Origin: Pseudonocardia petroleophila
GTDB lineage: Bacteria; Actinomycetota; Actinomycetes; Mycobacteriales; Pseudonocardiaceae
DNA length: 64,000 nt
NCBI RefSeq assembly: GCF_014235185.1
Contig: NZ_CP060131.1
Coordinates: 2,673,501 to 2,737,500, forward strand
Direction of reading: 5' to 3'
Both the position numbers and the translations under genes were made by a program. Under the pieces are notes generated by a model. It was given only the letters and a program-made list of their open reading frames with translations. It made no database searches and had not been told where the DNA came from. Of the stretch, positions 7,920 to 16,220 are shown piece by piece. The first letter of the stretch is position 1. Each line of letters opens with the position of its first letter.

Positions 7920-9436
7920 GGCCGCTGAACCGCCGCGGCTTCCTCGCCCTGCTCGGCGGCGCCGCCGCGGGCGTCGCGCTCGCCGGGTGCGGCCCGGCCA
8001 CCGGCTCGACCGGACGCCAGCTCGTCAGCGCGGTGCCGCTGCCCGAGCCCTACCGGGTGCCGCTGCCGGTCCCGCCCGTGGCCCGCCCGGTCGCGCCGGA
8101 CCGCTACCTGATCACCGCCCGGGTCGCCGAGCAGGAGATCATCCCGGGCTACCGCACCCCGGTGCTCGGCTACGACGGGATCTTCCCCGGCCCGACGGTC
8201 GAGACCCGCTCCGGGCGCGAGGTCGTGGTGCGCCACCGGAACGAGCTGCCCGTGCCGACCGTCGTGCATTTGCACGGCGGGCACACCCCGCCCGAGCACG
8301 ACGGCTGGCCGCTGGACCTCGTGCTGCCCGTCGGGGACACGTCGGACTGGACCGGGCACCACGGGATGCCCGGCGACGTCGTGGCGGGGGAGCGCGACCA
8401 CCGCTACCCGATGGCCCAGCGCGCGGCGACGCTCTGGTACCACGACCACCGCATGGACTTCACCGCTCCGGCCGTCTACCGCGGCCTGGCCGGCTTCCAC
8501 CTCGTGCGCGACGACGTCGAGGACGCCCTGCCGCTCCCGCGCGGCGACCGCGAGCTGCCCCTGATGATCTGCGACCGCTCCTTCGCCGCCGACGGGTCGT
8601 TCGCCTACCCGGGGCTCGACCGCGGGATGCGGGGGCTCCCCGGGGTCGAGGACGCGTGGACGGCGGGGGTGCTCGGCGACGTCGTGCTGGTCAACGGGGC
8701 GCCGTGGCCGGTGCACGAGGTCGACGCCGCGCGCCACCGGCTGCGGATCCTCAACGCCTCCAACGCCCGCCGCTACCGCCTGCAGCTCGACGGCGGCGTG
8801 CGGATCGTGCAGGTCGGCTCCGACGGCGGGCTGCTGGCCGCCCCCGTCGAGCAGGACGCGATCGAGCTGGCCCCCGGCGAGCGGTTCGACGTGGTGGTCG
8901 ACTTCGGGGCGGTGCCGGTCGGCACCGACGTCACGATGACGAACGCGCTGGGCGAGGGCCGCACGCGCGACGTGCTGCGGTTCCGGGTGGTCCGCGCCGC
9001 GCGCGACGACTCGGCGGTGCCCGACGTGCTCTCCGAGGTCGAGCCGCCGACCGTTCCCGCCGACGCCCCGGTCCGGACATTCACCTTCGCCCGCGGAGCG
9101 CTCGGCGACCACCGCGGCTGGACGATCAACGGGGCCGCGTTCGACCCGGACGACGCCCGGTACCGGACCCCGCTCGGTGCGACGGAGGTGTGGCGGTTCG
9201 TCACCGACGTCCACCATCCTGTGCACGTCCACCTCGACCCGTTCCAGGTCGTGCGCCGTGGCGGGTCCGGACCGGGCCCGTTCGACGGCGGCTGGAAGGA
9301 CACCGTCGACGTCCGGCCGGGCGAGGTCGTCGACGTCGCCGTGCGCTTCTCCGACTACCGCGGCCGGTACGTCCTGCACTGCCACAACCTCGAGCACGAG
9401 GACATGGCGATGATGGCGACCGTCCACACTGTGTAG
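7916..9436 (+). CDS. Multicopper oxidase, Tat-exported lipoprotein
   Basis: A 506-aa three-domain multicopper oxidase. The N terminus has a twin-arginine motif (NRRGFLALL) and then a lipobox LAGC, so it is exported folded and anchored outside the membrane. All four copper-binding motifs are present: HLHGGH (about residue 117), WYHDH (about 175), HHPVHVH (about 434) and HCHNLEHEDM (about 488). The enzyme oxidises a substrate by one-electron steps and reduces O2 to water. Relatives act as bilirubin/phenol oxidases or as Cu(I) oxidases in copper tolerance. Its neighbours (DUF5134, PepSY remnant) suggest a role in metal handling, which is inferred. Confidence 0.93.
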   Translation: MRPLNRRGFLALLGGAAAGVALAGCGPATGSTGRQLVSAVPLPEPYRVPLPVPPVARPVAPDRYLITARVAEQEIIPGYRTPVLGYDGIFPGPTVETRSGREVVVRHRNELPVPTVVHLHGGHTPPEHDGWPLDLVLPVGDTSDWTGHHGMPGDVVAGERDHRYPMAQRAATLWYHDHRMDFTAPAVYRGLAGFHLVRDDVEDALPLPRGDRELPLMICDRSFAADGSFAYPGLDRGMRGLPGVEDAWTAGVLGDVVLVNGAPWPVHEVDAARHRLRILNASNARRYRLQLDGGVRIVQVGSDGGLLAAPVEQDAIELAPGERFDVVVDFGAVPVGTDVTMTNALGEGRTRDVLRFRVVRAARDDSAVPDVLSEVEPPTVPADAPVRTFTFARGALGDHRGWTINGAAFDPDDARYRTPLGATEVWRFVTDVHHPVHVHLDPFQVVRRGGSGPGPFDGGWKDTVDVRPGEVVDVAVRFSDYRGRYVLHCHNLEHEDMAMMATVHTV

Positions 9437-9523
9437 CGGTTCCTCCGCGGTGTGGATCCGCGGTGCCGCTGTCACCTATCGTTCGGCCGGATCGTTCGAC
9501 GGGGTGACGACGGGAGGGTCGAC

Positions 9524-10123
9524 GTGCTGATGACGACGCTGGCGGGGGTACTCGCCGTCGCCTGTCTCGCGGTCGGTGCCTTCCACTCCCTGCGCCTGCG
9601 GCTCGACCCCGCCTCCGAGGCCTCGCACGCCGCGATGGGCGTCGGGATGGCCGCGATGTTCTCGCCGTTCGGCGACCCGGTGCCCGCCCCCGTCTGGGCC
9701 GCGGTGTTCACCCTCTGCGGGGCCTGGTTCGCCGCCGACGCCCTGCGCAGCCCGGCCGGCCGCCGCCGCGACGACGCCGTGCACCACGTCATCGGCAGCG
9801 GCGCGATGCTGTTCATGCTGCTCGGCGCGCACGGCGGGGGCGTCGCCGGCACCGGGGCCGCGCACGCCGGCCACGTCGGGCACGGGGGTGGACCGGACGC
9901 CGGGTTCGGCCTGTCCTCGGTCCTCGCGCTGGTGCTCGCCGGGTACTTCGCGTGGCACGTCCTGCGCTGCGCGGACCGGCTCCGGGCCGCCGACGGCGGC
10001 CGCGAGCCCGCCGGGGGGTCCGTCGCCGTGCGCACCGAGGTGCTCCGCGACGTCCGCGCGGTCGCGCGCGCCCACGTCGTCATGGCCGCGGCGACGGCCG
10101 TGATGCTGCTGGGGATGGTCTGA
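9524..10123 (+). CDS. DUF5134 family membrane protein
   Basis: A 199-aa protein with about six hydrophobic segments that matches the actinobacterial DUF5134 pattern. Between membrane segments is a His-rich loop (HGGGVAGTGAAHAGHVGHGG) that could bind copper or another metal. Start GTG 9524 is chosen because GGGAGGG lies 5 bp upstream; ATG 9530 is the alternative. It follows the multicopper oxidase by 87 bp and the next gene starts 2 bp after its stop. The biochemical role of the family is unknown. Confidence 0.85.
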   Translation: MLMTTLAGVLAVACLAVGAFHSLRLRLDPASEASHAAMGVGMAAMFSPFGDPVPAPVWAAVFTLCGAWFAADALRSPAGRRRDDAVHHVIGSGAMLFMLLGAHGGGVAGTGAAHAGHVGHGGGPDAGFGLSSVLALVLAGYFAWHVLRCADRLRAADGGREPAGGSVAVRTEVLRDVRAVARAHVVMAAATAVMLLGMV

Positions 10124-10125
10124 CG

Positions 10126-10630
10126 GTGGCCCGCGGCCGGGTGCTGCGCTCCGGCGCCGCCGCGGCCCTCGCCGTCGTCGTCGCGGTGCTCGCGCACGGG
10201 GGCGCCGGGGGCTCCGTCGACCTCGCGGGGGCCGGGTGGGTGTTCGCCGCGCTGGCCGGTCCCTCCTGGTGGCTGGCCGGCCGCGAGCGCGGCTGGACCG
10301 TGCTCGCCGTCGCCCAGCTCGCGGGGCAGCAGGTCGCGCACACCGCGCTGACCGGCCCCGACCCGTCCCACGTCGGCGGGCTGCTGCCGATGGACCTGAT
10401 GCTGCACGCCCACCTCGCCGCCGCGGCGCTCTGCGCGCTGTGGCTGCGCTGGGGAGCGCCGGGCCCGGGCCGCGGTCCGCGCCGTGGTGCGGACCGTCCT
10501 GCTCGCCGTCGCCGGGCTGCGCGTGCCGCCCGCGCCCGCCCCGCCGCGGCCCACCTCCGAGGTGCCCGTCCGGCCGGTCCTGCTGCTGCGCCACGCCGTC
10601 GCGCGCCGCGGCCCGCCGCTCGCGGCCTGA
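10126..10630 (+). pseudogene. Four-helix membrane protein gene with a +1 frameshift
   Basis: The frame starts at GTG 10126 and encodes about 109 residues with several hydrophobic segments (AAAALAVVVAVLAHG, GWVFAALAGPSWWLAG, MLHAHLAAAALCALWLRW). At the run of four G at 10451-10454 the sensible coding moves to another frame. Deleting one G gives WERRARAAVR and then RTVLLAVAGLRVPPAP, finishing at TGA 10628-10630, for a total near 168 aa. Without the correction the frame runs on as Arg/Ala/Pro-rich nonsense to 10698. It may be a real mutation or a homopolymer sequencing error. It sits immediately after DUF5134 and is probably functionally linked to it. Confidence 0.7.
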
Positions 10631-10742
10631 CCGCCCCCTCCCGGCAGCACGCACCTGCTCCCGGGCACACACCCGTCCTCCCCGCCGCGCTGCCGTGAGC
10701 CCCGCTCCGCAGGCGCGGTCGACACCTGCCTGGAGTCCCCTC

Positions 10743-11113
10743 ATGACCGCCACCGTCGAACCGTCGACGTCCACCGCACCCTCGCGAAGCTCACCTCGAT
10801 CGGGATCCTCGCCCACATGGGCCTGCTCTGGGGCCCGCCCAACCAGCTCGCGCTGGCCGCGCTCGCGGTGGGCCTGCTGTGCGTGCTGTTCTGGGGGTAC
10901 CGCATGGCGTGGCTGCGCCGTCCGGCCCGCGCGTTCGCGCCGAGGGGCGTGTTCCGCGGGCTCAGCCGGCCGGCCGGGTTCGCCGTGGTGCTGATGACGG
11001 TCGACGCGGGCTGGCTGATGCCGGTGTTCGGCGTCAGCCTGGTGGCGTTCCTGCTGGTCGACGCCCTGCTGAGGCGGCGGGCCGCCCGCGGGTCGGTCAG
11101 CCGAACCGGGTGA
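10743..11113 (+). pseudogene. Remnant of a PepSY-associated membrane protein
   Basis: A ribosome site (GGAG) and ATG 10743 open a plausible N terminus (MTATVEPSTSTAPS), but within ~15 codons this frame becomes nonsense. A second frame continues as LAKLTSIGILAHMGLLWG, GYRMAWLRRP and a final hydrophobic segment to the TGA at 11111-11113. That second part looks like the C-terminal ~110 residues of PepSY-associated TM-helix proteins, which are normally ~400-500 aa. So the start and the end of the gene remain and the middle is gone. The 97-aa frame starting at ATG 10817 could still be translated, but it lacks the PepSY domains. Confidence 0.65.
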
Positions 11114-12398
11114 TCAGGTCGATCACCAGCAGGACCACGAAGAGCGCGGCGGCTGCGCCGACCAGGACGTTGGAGAGCCAGCCGCTGCGCCCCTCGGTGA
11201 CGAACCGCCTGGAGTTGAGCAGGATCAGCAGCGTGCCGCCGAGGAACGGCATGAACGCCGCCCCGAGCACGCCGTAGACGAGGGTCAGGGCGAAGGGCTG
11301 GTCGAAGAACAGCAGCCCCATCGGCGGGATCGTCAGCCACAGCAGGTAGCCGCGGAACGGCAGGCTCCGCTCCGCGGCACCCGCCTCGTAGGCGTCGTCG
11401 GGCACGGCGACGTCGGCGCCGCGCCCGTGCGGCAGGCGCAGCGTGCGGACGGTGTCGGCGAACAGCAGGCTCACGCCGTTCCAGACGCCGAGCAGCGAGG
11501 TGGTGGTGACGGCGAGGAAGCCGACGAGGAACAGCACGCGCGCCCAGTCGCCGTAGCGCGCGCCGAGCTCGGAGCCCAGCGTCAGCAGGCCGGTGTCGCC
11601 GGAGGCGAGGTCCTGGCCGAGCAGGATCTCCGCGCCGATGATCAGCATCGCGATCACGAAGATGCCGGTCATGACGTACCCGACCGCGTTGTCCAGGCGC
11701 ATCACCGACAGCCATCCGGTGCCGCGCCAGCCCTTGGCGATCATCCAGTAGCCGTAGGCCGCCATCGTGATCGTGCCGCCGACCCCGCCGATGAGCCCGA
11801 GCACGTAGACGACGGAGCCGTCGGGCAGCGTCGGGACGAGCCCCGTGGCGAGCGCGCCGAGGTCGGGGCCGATCAGCGCCGCCACCGAGACGACGGACAC
11901 GAACTTGATCAGCACCAGCACGGTGATGAACTTCTCGAAGACCGCGTAGCGCTGCGCCCACACCAGCCCGAGCCCGACGACGCCCGCGATCATCGCCCAG
12001 TAGCGCACCGGCAGGCCGCCGAACAGGGCGTTGAGCGGGAGCCCGACGGCCGACATCGCGGTGGCGCCGTAGACGAAGCCCCAGATCACGATGTAGACGG
12101 CGAAGAACGTGGTGGCCCAGCGGCCCAGGCGGCGCCAGCCGTCGAGCAGGGTCGCCCCCGACGCGAGGTGCCAGCGGCCGACGCCCTCGGCGAGCGCGAG
12201 CTTGAGCGCGGTGCCGAGCACGGCGGCCCACAGCAGCGCGGTGCCGTAGCGCGACCCGGCGACCATCGTGGCGACCAGGTCCCCGGCCCCGACGCCCGCC
12301 GCCGCCGCGAGCAGGCCCGGCCCGATCTGGCGCACCCGCGCCCCGATGCCGGTCGGTGGTGCGGTGGTGACGTACCCACCCGGCTCCGCTGTCGTCAT
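11097..12398 (-). CDS. Nramp-like transporter lacking canonical metal-binding motifs
   Basis: A 433-aa protein with about 11 hydrophobic segments and overall Nramp resemblance (IGPGLLAAAAGVGAGDLVATM at the first helix, then KLALAEGVGRW). Canonical Nramp proteins coordinate Mn/Fe through DPGN in helix 1 and a Met-Pro-His motif in helix 6. Here the corresponding stretches read GVGAGDLV and GTITMAAYGYW, so these ligands are missing. It may transport another substrate or use another mechanism. The ATG at 12398 is the start; frames extending further upstream read through the divergent genes. Its 3' end overlaps the PepSY remnant on the opposite strand by 17 bp. Confidence 0.85.
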   Translation of the reverse strand: MTTAEPGGYVTTAPPTGIGARVRQIGPGLLAAAAGVGAGDLVATMVAGSRYGTALLWAAVLGTALKLALAEGVGRWHLASGATLLDGWRRLGRWATTFFAVYIVIWGFVYGATAMSAVGLPLNALFGGLPVRYWAMIAGVVGLGLVWAQRYAVFEKFITVLVLIKFVSVVSVAALIGPDLGALATGLVPTLPDGSVVYVLGLIGGVGGTITMAAYGYWMIAKGWRGTGWLSVMRLDNAVGYVMTGIFVIAMLIIGAEILLGQDLASGDTGLLTLGSELGARYGDWARVLFLVGFLAVTTTSLLGVWNGVSLLFADTVRTLRLPHGRGADVAVPDDAYEAGAAERSLPFRGYLLWLTIPPMGLLFFDQPFALTLVYGVLGAAFMPFLGGTLLILLNSRRFVTEGRSGWLSNVLVGAAAALFVVLLVIDLITRFG

Positions 12399-12554
12399 CC
12401 CCGTGGCCCCCGTCCGGATCGTCCGATCCGCGGGACGGTACCGGCGGGGCGTGACCGGGACCACTGCTGGCGACCGGGGTGGCGGGGCGGCCCGGCGTGC
12501 GGTGCACTGGACGCTAAGGTCCGCGCGGAGTTCCGGGTACGGGAGGGGATCGTC

Positions 12555-12815
12555 ATGGCGAGCGTCGACGAGGTCCGGGCCAGCATGGCCCGCGCCGCCG
12601 AGATCGCGCTGCAGAGCCTCGGGCACCTGCAGCAGGCCCACGACGTGCTGGCCGACGCCCGCGCGGCGACGGTGCAGACGGCCGAGGCCAGCGCGCAGGA
12701 CACCGCGCACGACGCGATCGCGATGCTGTCGAAGGCGATGTCCGACATCGTGGAGGTCCAGCACACCGTCACCGCCGCGACGCAGACCGCGCAGGGCTAC
12801 GCGACCAGCATCTGA
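12555..12815 (+). CDS. Small helical protein, first gene of the FtsK module
   Basis: An 86-aa acidic, Ala-rich protein predicted to be almost entirely helical, with a likely hairpin of two helices (ASMARAAEIALQSLGHLQQA and a second helix from about residue 50). Its size resembles WXG100/ESAT-6 proteins, but no WxG is present. ATG 12555 is preceded by AGGGGA. It is followed 13 bp later by an FtsK/EccC-like ATPase. I do not recognise a named family. Its place beside such an ATPase suggests it is a substrate, partner or recruiter. Confidence 0.8.
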   Translation: MASVDEVRASMARAAEIALQSLGHLQQAHDVLADARAATVQTAEASAQDTAHDAIAMLSKAMSDIVEVQHTVTAATQTAQGYATSI

Positions 12816-12828
12816 GGTCCCTTTCTTC

Positions 12829-15606
12829 ATGGTGGGTGGGCGGGCCGGCCGCAGGCAGCGGATCACCGAGGCCTTCGAGGAGCTCCACGGCGCGATGGCC
12901 GCCGCCCTCGGCGCGGCCGACGGGCTGCAGGACGCCGCCGTGCGCGCGCACGCGGAGACGGTCGTCGAGACCTGGCTGCGCACCGACGGCCTCGACGACG
13001 CCCGCGAGGACCCGGCGCTCGCCGTCCCGCTGGCCAACCCGCAGCTCGCCGACGTCGTCGCGCGCGTCGAGGCCGACCGCGCCGCCGCGTTCGACCCCTG
13101 GCTGCGGACCGGACCCGCGGCGCTGACCGAGCTGATGGACCGCGCCGCCCCGCTCGCCGCCGGGCTCGACCCGGACCGCTGGCTGGGCGAGGTCGGCAAG
13201 GCCGACGGCATCGACGAGGTGCCGGGCCTGTGGCGGATCGGCACGGGGCGGATCGGCACGGGGCGGATCGGCACGGGACGGATCGGCTCCGCCTCCCGGG
13301 CGCCCGGGAAGTCGCTGCGCCGGCCCGTCACCTGGCCGGTCGGGGTGCCGCTGCTCGACGAGTCGCACCTGCAGATCACCTCCTCCGGCGACGGGCGCGC
13401 GCACGCCGAGTCGCTCGTCGAGTCGCTGCTGATGCGGCTGGTCAGCCACTTCACCCCCGGGCTGGTGCGGCTGCACGTGTGGGACGTCGGCCAGTTCACC
13501 GGCGTCGTGCCCGGGCTCTACCCGCTCACCCGCAGCGGGCTGCTCACCGTGCACGACCCGGGACGGCTCTCCCACCTGCTCGAGGAGCTCTCCGACCGGA
13601 TCCGGCGCGTGCACACCCGGCTGCTCATCGACGGCCACCCGACGCTGGCCTCCCACGTCGCGGCGACCGGCACGCGGGTCAAGCCGTGGATCGTCACCGT
13701 CCTCGTCGGGAACGGGCGCCCGCTCGCCGACGAGGACCACTGGCAGGTGCAGCGCATCTCCCGCGGCGGGCTCGCGTCCGGCGTCACGCTGGTGCTGGTC
13801 GACGTGCCGGTCACGATCCAGGCCCCGCACGAGACGGTGCGGCTGCACGACGGCGGTGCCGCGACGACGTCGATGACGGGGGAGCACGTCGTCGTGGACC
13901 TGGACCCGCCGCTGCCCCGCGGGGCGGTCAAGCGCGCCGCCGACGTCCTCGCCGACGCGCACGAGCACGGCCACGCCCGCGCGTTCGCCGACCTGCTGCC
14001 CGCCCCGGGGCGCTGGGGCCGGGAGAGGTCGATCACCGGGCTGCGGGCGCCGATCGGGTTCGCCGACGGGATGCCGCACGACGCCGTCCTCGCCGACGAG
14101 TCGCCGCACGCCCTCATCGGCGGCCCCAGCGGCACCGGCAAGACCAACCTGCTGCTGACGATGATCAGCTCGATGGCGGCCCGGTACGGCCCCGACGAGC
14201 TGGAGTTCTACCTCCTCGACTTCAAGGAGGGCGTGTCCTTCGCGCAGTTCACGCGCGGGCGCCGGGACACCACCTGGCTGCCGCACGCCCGGCTGGTCGG
14301 CGTCAACATCAACACCGACCGCGAGTTCGGGCTCGCGCTGCTGCAGTTCCTCGCCGACGAGATGCGCCGCCGGTCGGAGGCCGCGAAGGACCACGAGGTC
14401 ACCAAGCTGGAGGAGCTGCGCGGCGCCGACCCGGACGGGCGGTGGCCCCGGATCGTCGCCGTCATCGACGAGTTCCAGCTGCTGTTCGCCGAGCGCGACG
14501 ACGTCACCAAGAAGGCCACGGCGCTGCTCGAGGACGTGGCCCGGCGCGGCCGCAGCCAGGGCATCCACCTCGTGCTGGCCAGCCAGGACGTCTCCGGGAT
14601 CGAGGCGTTCTGGGGCCGGCCCGCGGTGTTCGAGCAGTTCGTGCTGCGCATCGCGCTGCCCCGGGCCCGGCGGGTGCTCGGCGAGCTCAACGAGGCCGCG
14701 ATGGACCTCCCGCGCTGGCACGCCGTCGTCAACCACGACTCGGGGGTGCGCCACGGCAACGAGGTGGTGCGCATCCCGGACGCCACCGCCCGCGGCACCA
14801 CCGACGTCGTGCAGCGGGAGCTGCACGAGAGCCACCACGAGGGCCGGTCGGAGCCGGTGCTGTTCGACGGCAGCCGCGCCCCCGCCGTCGCCGACCTGAT
14901 CGGGCTGCTCGCACCGGGCGGTCCGCCGCAGGCGCTGCTCGGGCAGTGCATCGACGTGCGCGGCCGGCCGGCCACCGCGGCGCTCGCCGACACCCCGGGT
15001 CGCAACGTCGCCGTGCTCGGCGCCGACGCCGAGGACGCCGTGCGGGTGCTCGGGGCGGCCGCGGGGTCGCTGGCGGGTCAGTTCGCGCCCGGATCCGTCG
15101 ACGTCGTGGTGGTCCCGCTGCTGGCCCCGGCGACCGACCTGGTCGCCCGCTTCGCCGCCGCGGGGCACACCGCCGAGGTCGTGCACCTCGACGGCGTGCG
15201 CGCCCGGATCGAGGCGCTGGCCGCCGACGTCGTGGCGCGGCTCGCCGGCGGCCCGCGGCGCCCGGTGCTGCTCGTGCTCTACGGCGCCGACGCCGCCGAC
15301 CCGGTGCTGGAGCGCGAGGGCACCGACGCCCTGCGCCGCGTCCTGCGCTCGGGCCCGGAGACCGGCGTGCACGTGCTGGGCTGGTGGCGCAGCGTCGCCC
15401 GCCTGCGCGCCCTGCTCTCGATCAGTGCGGCGACCGACGACGTGGGGGCCTGGGTCGGGCTCGACGTCCAGGGCAGCGAGCTCGGGCAGCTGGCGCCGGG
15501 GATGCTGCTGAGCTGGTCGCCCCGCCCGGGCCGCGGGCTGTTCTACGACCGCGCCCAGCACTCCCGTCCGGAGGTCGTCATCGTGCCGTCGCTGGAGGAC
15601 CCGTGA
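12829..15606 (+). CDS. FtsK/SpoIIIE-like (EccC-like) ATPase
   Basis: A 925-aa soluble protein without membrane segments. After a helical N-terminal region and a short repeat (RIGTG three times, from about residue 136), there is an intact FtsK/SpoIIIE motor. Walker A is GGPSGTGKTN (about residues 431-440), then LLDFKEGVSF, Walker B IVAVIDEFQLLF (about 542-553) and LVLASQD. The last ~250 residues look like a second ATPase-type domain without a Walker A (PGRNVAVLGADAEDAVRVLG). Tandem intact/degenerate motors recall EccC of type VII secretion more than chromosomal FtsK. The ATG at 12829 is used; the frame extends upstream only as nonsense. The stop overlaps the next gene (GTGA). Confidence 0.88.
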   Translation: MVGGRAGRRQRITEAFEELHGAMAAALGAADGLQDAAVRAHAETVVETWLRTDGLDDAREDPALAVPLANPQLADVVARVEADRAAAFDPWLRTGPAALTELMDRAAPLAAGLDPDRWLGEVGKADGIDEVPGLWRIGTGRIGTGRIGTGRIGSASRAPGKSLRRPVTWPVGVPLLDESHLQITSSGDGRAHAESLVESLLMRLVSHFTPGLVRLHVWDVGQFTGVVPGLYPLTRSGLLTVHDPGRLSHLLEELSDRIRRVHTRLLIDGHPTLASHVAATGTRVKPWIVTVLVGNGRPLADEDHWQVQRISRGGLASGVTLVLVDVPVTIQAPHETVRLHDGGAATTSMTGEHVVVDLDPPLPRGAVKRAADVLADAHEHGHARAFADLLPAPGRWGRERSITGLRAPIGFADGMPHDAVLADESPHALIGGPSGTGKTNLLLTMISSMAARYGPDELEFYLLDFKEGVSFAQFTRGRRDTTWLPHARLVGVNINTDREFGLALLQFLADEMRRRSEAAKDHEVTKLEELRGADPDGRWPRIVAVIDEFQLLFAERDDVTKKATALLEDVARRGRSQGIHLVLASQDVSGIEAFWGRPAVFEQFVLRIALPRARRVLGELNEAAMDLPRWHAVVNHDSGVRHGNEVVRIPDATARGTTDVVQRELHESHHEGRSEPVLFDGSRAPAVADLIGLLAPGGPPQALLGQCIDVRGRPATAALADTPGRNVAVLGADAEDAVRVLGAAAGSLAGQFAPGSVDVVVVPLLAPATDLVARFAAAGHTAEVVHLDGVRARIEALAADVVARLAGGPRRPVLLVLYGADAADPVLEREGTDALRRVLRSGPETGVHVLGWWRSVARLRALLSISAATDDVGAWVGLDVQGSELGQLAPGMLLSWSPRPGRGLFYDRAQHSRPEVVIVPSLEDP
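13234..13288 (+). repeat. 15-bp tandem repeat inside the FtsK-like gene
   Basis: Three consecutive copies of CGGATCGGCACGGG(G/A) at 13234-13278 and a partial fourth to 13288. They encode RIGTG-RIGTG-RIGTG-RIGS between the helical N-terminal region and the motor domain. The copy number is likely to vary by slippage without changing frame. Confidence 0.85.
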
Positions 15607-15962
15607 GCGCCGCGCGGGAGTACAAGGCCGTCGTCGAGGGCCTCAGCGCCGCCGCGGCCGAGCTGCGCGAGCAGGACGCCGAGCGGGCCACCGCCCTGGG
15701 GTACCTGCGGGTCACGCAGCACGACGCGATGACCGAGGCCGCGGGCCGCGCCGGACTGACCCGCGCGGTCGTGGCGCTGCACTGGGAGACCGCGCTGGAG
15801 CGGCTGTGGCAGGAGTCCTGGCTGACGCTGCGCCCGCCCCCCGCCCCGACCCCCGGTGTCGACCCGGCCCGCCTCGACGAGCTCGACGCCGAGGTGGCCC
15901 GGTGCGCGGACGTGCTGCAGGAGGTCACGCGCCGCCGCCGCTTCGGCCTGCCGGGCCGCTGA
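15603..15962 (+). CDS. Small helical protein, third gene of the FtsK module
   Basis: A 119-aa mostly helical protein (EYKAVVEGLSAAAAELREQ at the start; LDELDAEVARCADVLQEVTR near the end) with a Pro-rich break (RPPPAPTPG) between two helical parts. The GTG at 15603 overlaps the ATPase stop by 4 bp, so its production is coupled to the ATPase. No family recognised. The strict coupling makes it a probable partner of the ATPase. Confidence 0.78.
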   Translation: MSAAREYKAVVEGLSAAAAELREQDAERATALGYLRVTQHDAMTEAAGRAGLTRAVVALHWETALERLWQESWLTLRPPPAPTPGVDPARLDELDAEVARCADVLQEVTRRRRFGLPGR

Positions 15963-16041
15963 CCCGCCCCCGGCGAGCCACCGGGTCCCCGCCCGCCGGT
16001 CGCCGATCCCGCGACCCCGGTCGGCCGCGGGGTGGGGCGCG

Positions 16042-16218
16042 TCAGTCGTCGGCGTCGTCGTCGCGGGCGAGGAACGTGGACAGGCGCTCGACGGCGTCCT
16101 CGAAGGCCGGGTTGAGGTCGACGAACGCCTGGAGGCGGTCGGCCAGCCACTCGATGCTGACCGACTCGCCCTCCCGGCGCTGCACGAGCTCCTCGATGCC
16201 GCGGTCGGTGGAGTACAC
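16042..16218 (-). CDS. DUF6104 family protein
   Basis: A 58-aa acidic protein starting VYSTDRGIEELVQRREG and containing EWLADRLQAFVDLNPAFE, which matches DUF6104. It is encoded 2 bp after the kgd stop. This kgd-DUF6104 arrangement appears familiar from other actinobacteria, which is from memory and not checked here. The function is unknown; the fixed position suggests a role connected with the 2-oxoglutarate enzyme. Confidence 0.85.
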   Translation of the reverse strand: MYSTDRGIEELVQRREGESVSIEWLADRLQAFVDLNPAFEDAVERLSTFLARDDDADD

Positions 16219-16220
16219 GG

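Noticed and set aside
10631-10742. Continuation of the frameshifted gene to 10698
   Set aside because: The residues are Arg/Ala/Pro-rich nonsense; the corrected frame ends at 10630.
10817-11113. A separate 98-aa membrane protein starting at ATG 10817
   Set aside because: The frame is the C-terminal part of a PepSY-associated protein and reads sensibly upstream of the ATG (LAKLTSIGILAH), so it is a remnant, not a native small gene.
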